Origin: an uncultured Oleispira sp.
GTDB lineage: Bacteria > Pseudomonadota > Gammaproteobacteria > Pseudomonadales > Oceanobacteraceae
NCBI GenBank assembly: GCA_913061415.1
Contig: CAJXUD010000004.1
Span: forward strand, 62,001-126,000
DNA: 64,000 nt
Direction of reading: 5' to 3'
The notes below the pieces were generated by a model. It was not told the DNA's origin and made no database searches. It saw nothing but the letters and a program-made list of their open reading frames with translations. Shown in pieces: positions 58,764 to 64,000 of this stretch. A program made the position numbers and the translations under genes. Numbering within the stretch: the stretch's first letter is position 1; each line of letters starts with the position of its first letter.

Positions 58764-59135
58764 ATGACCATAGAAACGTTTGATCCAAACGCAGCAATTA
58801 ATCAACAAAGCCAACAAGTCAGTATGACGGAGTCGGCCTTGATTCATGTGCGTAAGCTGTTAGCCAATTCCAATGCTATGGGTGTTCGTATTGGTGTTAA
58901 AAAAAGTGGCTGTTCGGGTTTCAAATACGAGATTGAGTTTGTGACAACACCGCTCGCTGAAGATACCTGCTTTCAAGTGGCAGACGATGTTGCACTGTAT
59001 GTTCCTACTGAATATCTAGCGATGGTAAAAGGCACGGAAGTTGATTACACGACTGAAGGCCTAAACAGCACCATCAAGTTTAATAACCCAAACGCTAAAG
59101 ACCTGTGTGGTTGCGGCGAATCATTTTCAGTGTAA
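58764..59135 (+). CDS. sufA: A-type Fe-S carrier SufA/IscA-like
   Basis: A 123-residue HesB/IscA-family carrier that delivers Fe-S clusters. The three ligand cysteines are present: C50 in KKSGCSGF and C115/C117 in DLCGCGESF. The N-terminus is extended by about 17 residues compared with E. coli IscA. It sits 44 bases after sufS in the operon. SufA by context; ErpA or IscA are alternatives by sequence. Confidence 0.92.
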   Translation: MTIETFDPNAAINQQSQQVSMTESALIHVRKLLANSNAMGVRIGVKKSGCSGFKYEIEFVTTPLAEDTCFQVADDVALYVPTEYLAMVKGTEVDYTTEGLNSTIKFNNPNAKDLCGCGESFSV

Positions 59136-59147
59136 AGGAGCAATCTC

Positions 59148-59675
59148 GTGGAAAAACGCATGGTTGTTTCCCAGCAGGATTGTCCTGCCCGTAAAGTACC
59201 CAGTGGCCAGCCGACTATTATTCCAGCCGGATCTTTTTTGACCATTACTCAGGCATTAGGCGGTAACTATACGTTAACGCTGAACGGCAACATGGTGCGT
59301 GTTGATGGTACCGATGCCGCATTAATTGGTCTTGAATCTGAAGAAATTACCTTTGAAGATATCGGTGATGGTTTAGTTCACGAAGAGCAAATTCGCCAGG
59401 CACTGAAAACTATTTTCGATCCTGAGCTACCGGTGAATTTATTAGACCTAGGTTTAATTTACGGCATCGATATCGAAGGCAAAAACGTAATCATTCGTAT
59501 GACGTTAACCGCGCCGACTTGCGGTATGGGGCCAGTCTTGATTAGCGATGTTGAATATCGTGTTGCTAAGGTACCCAACGTTGAATCGGTGAAGGTGCAG
59601 TTGATCTTTGATCCACCTTGGCACAAAGATATGATGACTGACGAAGCACAACTTGAAACCGGCCTGTTCTTTTAA
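59148..59675 (+). CDS. sufT: Putative Fe-S assembly protein SufT
   Basis: A 175-residue protein of the SufT type (TIGR03406-like). The C-terminal MIP18/DUF59 domain has DPELPVNLLDLGLIYGI near residue 91 and TLTAPTCGMGPVL (C125), the motif of Fe-S maturation factors. The N-terminal 70 residues form the SufT-specific barrel (GGNYTLTLNGNMVRVDG). The start is GTG at 59148 with AAAGGAG upstream, 12 bases after sufA. Last gene of the operon. Confidence 0.92.
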   Translation: MEKRMVVSQQDCPARKVPSGQPTIIPAGSFLTITQALGGNYTLTLNGNMVRVDGTDAALIGLESEEITFEDIGDGLVHEEQIRQALKTIFDPELPVNLLDLGLIYGIDIEGKNVIIRMTLTAPTCGMGPVLISDVEYRVAKVPNVESVKVQLIFDPPWHKDMMTDEAQLETGLFF

Positions 59676-59687
59676 CAGGCCGTTTTT
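59660..59687 (+). terminator. Terminator of the suf operon
   Basis: CGGCCTGTT and AACAGGCCG form a perfect 9-bp stem with a five-base loop, followed by five T. It begins inside the last codons of sufT and includes its stop codon. Confidence 0.9.
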
Positions 59688-59752
59688 CTTTCAGCTACTT
59701 ATTTCTACTGCTAAAGTAATAGCAGCCCGCGATTAATAACGACCACGAAGCC

Positions 59753-60982
59753 ATGCCCACTAAATTATTTAAGAAGCGCCGTAAATTTTTAATTTATCTC
59801 GCTAAAACATTACACCAATGCGGAACGCCAGCTTATCAGCTAGAAGGCCATTTGGTTAAAATCAGTGCAGCGCTTGAATTAGGCGGGTCCTTTTTAATCA
59901 GCCCAACGTCGATCACCTGCGTTTTTTGGCCAAAAGACGACCGTGAAAATCAAGAGCACAGTTATATTGCCCGCGTACAACCCGGCGATCTTGATTTAGG
60001 GCTATTGGCCCGAACCGATGAATTGGTTGAAGAGTTATGCTCTGGTCAGCGCGATCTTGATGATGCCCTTCTACGCCTAGAAGAAATCAACAACAAGCCT
60101 AATCCCTATCCTCGTTGGGTTATTTTCATCGCCTTTGGTTTAGCCAGCGCAGCTTTCAGTATGCTAATGGGCACGAGCTGGGCTGATGTTATTGCTTCTT
60201 TCATGATAGGTCTTGGCATTTATGGTTTAGTCATGGTTGGAGAAAAGCATCCTAGAATACAATCGGCTCTAGATCCTCTTGCCGCACTTTTTGCTGCTTT
60301 TGCCGCCTCTGCTATCGCCTTTATTGCACCCAGTATTAATATGGCCTTAGTGGTACTGGCAAGCATCATTGTCTTTATTCCTGGCCTGGCTTTAACCGTT
60401 GGCTTGTCTGAACTGGCGGCTCGAGATTTAATATCCGGCACCGTGCGAGTAATGGACGCTTTAATGTCGCTATTCAAACTCTACTTTGGCGCCTTCTTAG
60501 GCTTTGCCATTGCCAGTGTTTTACTGGGCAATGTCGAGCAAGTTGAGGCCGTCAGGCTGCCTAAATGGAGCGGCTGGTTAGCGGTTTTAGTATTGTCATT
60601 TTCATTGATGGTGATGTTCAAGATTCGTTTAAAGGACGCCCCTTGGGGTGTGGCGGCAGGCTTCTTAGGTCATAGCGTGAGCATCGTGGCTTCAGCTTAC
60701 TTTGGTAGCGCATTAGGAATTTTCTTTGCCGCACTTTTTTTAGGGATCTACGCGAACCTTTTTGCTCGCTGGCGTAAAGCGCCTGCCGCGATTGTATTGC
60801 TGCAAGGCATCGTGGTATTGGTTCCGGGCAGTAAATTGTATATGGGGTTGAATACGGTCATTTCTGGGAAAGAGATTTTACACATTGAACAAATTGGAAG
60901 TCAGTCTTTTTTGATTTTGATGTCGTTGGTCGCAGGATTAATCTTCGCTAACATTATCGCAGACCCCAGGCGCTCTCTTTAA
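59753..60982 (+). CDS. Threonine/serine exporter family membrane protein
   Basis: A 409-residue protein with an N-terminal ThrE-type domain (about 1-110, with HQCGTPAYQLEGHL) and about ten TM segments in two blocks, as in the fused ThrE of Corynebacterium. It probably exports threonine or serine, but the family includes other transporters. SWADVIASFMIGLGIYG and the PGSKLYMGLN region near residue 365 are typical. The gene ends in a run of tandem repeats whose first unit includes the stop codon. Confidence 0.85.
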   Translation: MPTKLFKKRRKFLIYLAKTLHQCGTPAYQLEGHLVKISAALELGGSFLISPTSITCVFWPKDDRENQEHSYIARVQPGDLDLGLLARTDELVEELCSGQRDLDDALLRLEEINNKPNPYPRWVIFIAFGLASAAFSMLMGTSWADVIASFMIGLGIYGLVMVGEKHPRIQSALDPLAALFAAFAASAIAFIAPSINMALVVLASIIVFIPGLALTVGLSELAARDLISGTVRVMDALMSLFKLYFGAFLGFAIASVLLGNVEQVEAVRLPKWSGWLAVLVLSFSLMVMFKIRLKDAPWGVAAGFLGHSVSIVASAYFGSALGIFFAALFLGIYANLFARWRKAPAAIVLLQGIVVLVPGSKLYMGLNTVISGKEILHIEQIGSQSFLILMSLVAGLIFANIIADPRRSL

Positions 60983-61030
60983 ATACGCTCTCTTTAAAGG
61001 AGCTCTCTTTAAAGGAGCTCTCTTTAGCAG
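60972..61030 (+). repeat. Four 15-bp tandem repeats spanning a stop codon
   Basis: Units GCTCTCTTTAAATAC, GCTCTCTTTAAAGGA, GCTCTCTTTAAAGGA and GCTCTCTTTAGCAG start at 60972, 60987, 61002 and 61017. The first codes for the last residues (RSL) and the stop of the exporter. Two units are identical, which suggests recent duplication. Confidence 0.85.
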
Positions 61031-61051
61031 TAGTGCCTTAAAAGCATCTTG

Positions 61052-61088
61052 AAAAACCATAATGAGCAGCCCATCGGCTGCTCATTAT
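61052..61088 (-). terminator. Terminator of the alpha/beta hydrolase gene
   Basis: ATAATGAGCAGCC and GGCTGCTCATTAT form a perfect 13-bp stem with a four-base loop, followed on the minus strand by GGTTTTTC. It also faces the end of the convergent exporter gene. Confidence 0.85.
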
Positions 61089-61093
61089 TCGAT

Positions 61094-62101
61094 CTATAAA
61101 ACGACAGGCGTTACTTGCTTAGGTGCAATTGTTTTTGGCTCTTCTATTACTAGCATTAAAAACTTTTTCGCATCTTGCGCAGTCTCATCTGGAATTTCTT
61201 CCATCGGAATATGACCGACTCCTGGATACGTAATTAACTTAGCCCCTTCAATTTCATCCGCAAATTGCTGAGCATGAGTCAGCGGTATCCAAGCATCTTT
61301 TTCTCCCCACTGAATCAGCGTTGGCACTTTAACCTGCTTAATACCGTCAGTATTAATGTTCGTTAGCGTCTGTAGAACACTCACCACCGCTTCACGATTG
61401 CCTTCTCGTAACATCAACTGGTGATAACGCTCTATCGTCTCATCCGTTACCTTAGAGCCATCACCATAAACTTCGCTTAATGTCTGGGTTACAACAAACT
61501 TAGGAGTAATGAAGGCCATACTATCTTTCAAGACTGGAGCATTTAAAAGCTTTAACATCATTGGCATTTCAAATGAATAACCCGCAGCGTCGATCAGAAT
61601 CAAACGTTTAACTTTTTCTGGATGATTAATCGCAAAGTTCCAAGAAATATAACCCCCCATTGAATTTCCTGCCAAGAAAAAAGAGTCAATATTAAGCTCA
61701 TTACTTAACTGATTAAGCATATCCATAGTACGTTCAATACTATAAATGCCATCCGCGTAAGGCCCCGTTAAACCAAAGCCTGGAATATCGATACGAATAA
61801 TACGGAAGTCATTCTGAAGGTTTTCGACCCAGCCATCCCAGGTATGCAAACTGGCCATAATGCCGTGCAATAAAAACAAAACAGGTGCTTCTGGGTTTTG
61901 TGCAGCACTTAAGCCTTCATCACGGTAATGTAATTCAATACCCTGCTGTAAACCGCCAAGCTTGATAAACTTAGAGTCTTCATTGGCATAACGACTATTA
62001 ACCACTTCTGGGGATAAATCGACGAAGCCCATATAGTGTCGACCTAAAAACATAGATCCTAAAAGTAAAATCGCGATTAACGTAGAGATGAGTACTTTCA
62101 T
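61094..62101 (-). CDS. Alpha/beta-fold hydrolase, membrane anchored
   Basis: A 335-residue hydrolase with an N-terminal hydrophobic segment (about 3-20) that may anchor it in the membrane. Oxyanion block LLHGIMASLHTW near residue 78, nucleophile GNSMGG (S147), acid WGEKDA (D269) and His in GVGHIPM (H297) form a complete catalytic triad. It resembles lipases/esterases of the haloalkane-dehalogenase-like group; substrate unknown. It has its own terminator. Confidence 0.88.
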   Translation of the reverse strand: MKVLISTLIAILLLGSMFLGRHYMGFVDLSPEVVNSRYANEDSKFIKLGGLQQGIELHYRDEGLSAAQNPEAPVLFLLHGIMASLHTWDGWVENLQNDFRIIRIDIPGFGLTGPYADGIYSIERTMDMLNQLSNELNIDSFFLAGNSMGGYISWNFAINHPEKVKRLILIDAAGYSFEMPMMLKLLNAPVLKDSMAFITPKFVVTQTLSEVYGDGSKVTDETIERYHQLMLREGNREAVVSVLQTLTNINTDGIKQVKVPTLIQWGEKDAWIPLTHAQQFADEIEGAKLITYPGVGHIPMEEIPDETAQDAKKFLMLVIEEPKTIAPKQVTPVVL

Positions 62102-62327
62102 AAAACTTTCCTGCAGAAATAATGTGTATTTTTATTGTTTAAAAACTTGGAGCTGAGTGTGCCGCATAGAAGGGATACTTGGCTAGGTTTGATTGTGACA
62201 TTTTTGGGTTTCTGGATGGTAAAGCTGGATAGTAAAGCTGTTAACTACCAAGGTACCGAGGAAAGCTGAGGAAAAGATGATTGTTTATAGAGAAATTGAT
62301 TATAGGACAATTGTTGATAGGACAATA

Positions 62328-62358
62328 GATTCACCACGGAGGTCCTCCGTGGTGAATC
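62328..62358. repeat. Perfect 14-bp hairpin
   Basis: GATTCACCACGGAG and CTCCGTGGTGAATC with a three-base loop. It lies 20 bases beyond the fpr stop and could protect the 3' end of that mRNA. No T-run follows on the fpr strand. Nearby 62211-62240 and 62300-62327 contain short direct repeats (GGATnGTAAAGCT, ATAGGACAAT). I see no gene in 62102-62377. Confidence 0.6.
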
Positions 62359-62377
62359 TCCTTTTAGGCTTTAAACC

Positions 62378-63151
62378 CTACTTCTCAACAAAAGCCCGTT
62401 CAATCACATAATGCCCCTGCTCACCTTGGCGTGCTTCTTCAAACCCGCGGTTATCCAAGATCTCACAGAAATCCTTTAGCATGCTTGGGCTACCGCACAA
62501 CATAAAGCGGTCATGTTCTAGATTAATTTCTGGCAAGCCTAAATCTGCACATAGCTTTCCACTTTCAATCAAGTCGGTTAAACGTCCCTGATTACGGAAG
62601 GCTTCACGCGTCACTGTTGGGTAGTACTTCAATTTTTGGCGTACAACATCACCAAAGTATTCGTTATTTGGCAGCTCTTCTTCAATAAAGTGCTGATACG
62701 CCAATTCAGACGTTTCGCGTACGCCGTGGGTTAAAATGACGTTATCAAACTGTTCGTAAATTTCAGGATCTTTAATGATGCTCATAAAAGGTGCTAAACC
62801 TGTGCCGGTACTTAATAAGTACAAGTTTTTACCCGGCAATAAGTGATCTGCAATCAAGGTGCCTACTGGCTTTGTACCGACTAAAATCTCATCCCCTACC
62901 TGCAAGTTCTGCAAATGCTGTGTCAGTGGACCGTCTTGTACTTTAATGCTGAAAAACTCCATTTCTTCTTCGTAGTTAGCACTGGCAATACTGTAGGCAC
63001 GCAATAACGGCTTATTATCAATCTCTAGCCCTATCATAGTGAAGTGGCCATTTTTGAAACGTAAGCCCTGATTACGGGTGGTATTAAAGCTAAACAGTGT
63101 GTCATTCCAGTGGTGTACCTTGGTGACAGTCTCACGAATCATTTTGCTCAC
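62378..63151 (-). CDS. fpr: Ferredoxin--NADP reductase
   Basis: FAD enzyme that moves electrons between NADPH and ferredoxin, important in oxidative stress and Fe-S protein repair. The protein has 257 residues from GTG at 63151. The N-terminus MSKMIRETVTKVHHWNDTLF aligns with Pseudomonas Fpr. FAD motif RAYSIAS near residue 51, NADP motif STGTGLAPFMSI near 109 and the C-terminal VIERAFVEK are typical. GAGG six bases before this GTG decides the start. Confidence 0.94.
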   Translation of the reverse strand: MSKMIRETVTKVHHWNDTLFSFNTTRNQGLRFKNGHFTMIGLEIDNKPLLRAYSIASANYEEEMEFFSIKVQDGPLTQHLQNLQVGDEILVGTKPVGTLIADHLLPGKNLYLLSTGTGLAPFMSIIKDPEIYEQFDNVILTHGVRETSELAYQHFIEEELPNNEYFGDVVRQKLKYYPTVTREAFRNQGRLTDLIESGKLCADLGLPEINLEHDRFMLCGSPSMLKDFCEILDNRGFEEARQGEQGHYVIERAFVEK

Positions 63152-63260
63152 GACTTGCCTCACTATTTTTAATTTTTACTTATTGGTTTAGACGTTTAGG
63201 TCATTAATTATTAACTGACGCCAGAATACCCTAGACTTATCAATCAGAAAAACAGATTAT

Positions 63261-63279
63261 ATCGATTATACTTATCGAT
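63261..63279. promoter_or_regulatory. Candidate LysR-type operator
   Basis: ATCGAT-TATACTT-ATCGAT, a 6-bp inverted repeat with seven-base centre and T-N11-A character, midway between the divergent fpr and LysR genes. This is the usual place of a LysR-type autoregulated site. Confidence 0.55.
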
Positions 63280-63306
63280 TTTACCTATATAAGATAATGA
63301 ATCACC

Positions 63307-64000
63307 ATGCGCTATACCCTTCGCCAACTTGAAGTCTTTCTGGCCATTGCCCACCAGCAGAATGTTAGTAAGGCTGCGCAAGCATTGAACCTCTCACAGA
63401 GTGCAGCCAGCTCTGCCTTAAAAGAATTAGAGCAGCAGTTCGATGTTCAGCTGTTTGATCGTATAGGTAAGCGCTTACAGTTAAATGAGCAAGGGCGTCT
63501 GATTCGCCCTAAGGCGGAAAGTTTATTAGCCCAGGCGGCGGATTTAGAGCAAACCCTGTTAAAACATGCCGACGCGGGGCATTTAAAAATTGGCGCAACC
63601 TTGTCAATTGGTAACTACCTTGCGGTTAATATCATGGCCGACATGATGCGTCAGCAGCCCAACGCGAATATCAGCCTCGAAGTAGCCAATACGGCCAGTA
63701 TCAGCCAGAAGGTATTGAATTTTGATTTGGACATTGGCTTGATTGAGGGGGAGTTACAACATTCTGATTTAGAGGTTATTCCATGGCGTGATGATGAGCT
63801 CGCCGTTTTCTGTAGCCCCAACCATCCCCTAGCTAATAAAAAGAGCATCAATGATGAAGACCTAATCGCTGCTCAATGGATTTTGCGTGAAGCAGGTTCT
63901 GGTACCCGCCAAGCGTTTGAGCGCGCGATGCATGGCATTCTGCCAAACCTCACCATTGCTCATGAGCTGCAGCATACCGAAGCAATTAAGCGCGCGGTTG
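63307..64000 (+). CDS. LysR-family regulator next to fpr (FinR-like), cut by window end
   Basis: About 231 residues are visible. The N-terminal winged helix is MRYTLRQLEVFLAIAHQQN with SKAAQALNLSQSAASSALKELE, followed by the start of the substrate-binding domain (HLKIGATLSIGNYLAV, CSPNHPLA). The gene is divergent from fpr, as finR is in Pseudomonas, where it activates fpr under superoxide stress; this suggests the same job here. The C-terminal end lies beyond 64000. Confidence 0.88.
   Translation, partial: MRYTLRQLEVFLAIAHQQNVSKAAQALNLSQSAASSALKELEQQFDVQLFDRIGKRLQLNEQGRLIRPKAESLLAQAADLEQTLLKHADAGHLKIGATLSIGNYLAVNIMADMMRQQPNANISLEVANTASISQKVLNFDLDIGLIEGELQHSDLEVIPWRDDELAVFCSPNHPLANKKSINDEDLIAAQWILREAGSGTRQAFERAMHGILPNLTIAHELQHTEAIKRAV

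Overview
The window is ordinary chromosomal DNA of an AT-rich (by eye a little over 40 % GC, not computed) marine-type gammaproteobacterium. The gene content (rpsP-rimM, guaBA, xseA, queA-tgt-yajC-secDF, lptFG/pepA, an Rrf2-sufBCDSAT locus, fpr beside a divergent LysR gene, FadL, TesB) fits the Oceanospirillales, for example the Oleispira/Bermanella/Thalassolituus group. That placement is an inference from gene set and composition, not from a search. I see no rRNA, CRISPR array, prophage or insertion sequence. One tRNA, tRNA-Leu(CAA), is present.

Layout. 1-660: end of the rpsP-rimM ribosome operon on the minus strand. 851-3766: a small transporter/acetyltransferase cluster. 3814-7382: guaB and guaA on the minus strand, separated and flanked by intergenic repeats. 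7515-10883: an envelope cluster (lipoprotein hydrolase, DUF4105/Lnb-type protein, DUF3015 protein). 11173-14880: xseA, an M23 peptidase and an HD-GYP c-di-GMP phosphodiesterase. 15010-20767: two thioesterases, trmA and hrpB. 20904-24724: a membrane-anchored small protein, a large secreted zincin-like protein and an orphan receiver domain without a normal start codon. 24758-28720: TSUP transporter, glutaredoxin, riboflavin synthase, patatin and trxB. 29165-29872: a two-copy MshEN c-di-GMP-binding motif fused to a membrane segment. 30030-35662: queA-tgt-yajC-secD-secF. 35910-36090: tRNA-Leu with its promoter and terminator. 36216-41253: RDD protein, then a diheme cytochrome/beta-helix lipoprotein pair with an AraC-type membrane regulator. 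41382-45262: lptFG divergent from pepA. 45381-52597: yciH, fadL, several small or secreted proteins and tcdA. 52756-59675: Rrf2 regulator divergent from sufBCDSAT. 59753-64000: threonine/serine exporter, hydrolase, and fpr with a divergent LysR gene that runs off the end.

How the parts work together. The SUF locus is a complete regulator-plus-assembly unit with a convincing IscR-like operator overlapping its promoter, although no SufE partner is present. Redox genes (trxB, glutaredoxin, fpr/LysR) and Fe-S assembly suggest an aerobic organism that meets oxidative stress. FadL, TesB and a second thioesterase point to fatty-acid traffic.

Most of the window is housekeeping. The parts least explained by known genes are: (i) an intergenic repeat family at the gua and suf loci whose hairpins keep a common ATCCAT core while their arms differ and still pair, and whose outer arms overlap the stop codons of guaA and sufB; (ii) a stand-alone MshEN/transmembrane protein; (iii) the cytochrome/beta-helix gene pair, a conserved pair of unknown function; and (iv) several short tandem duplications at or just after stop codons.
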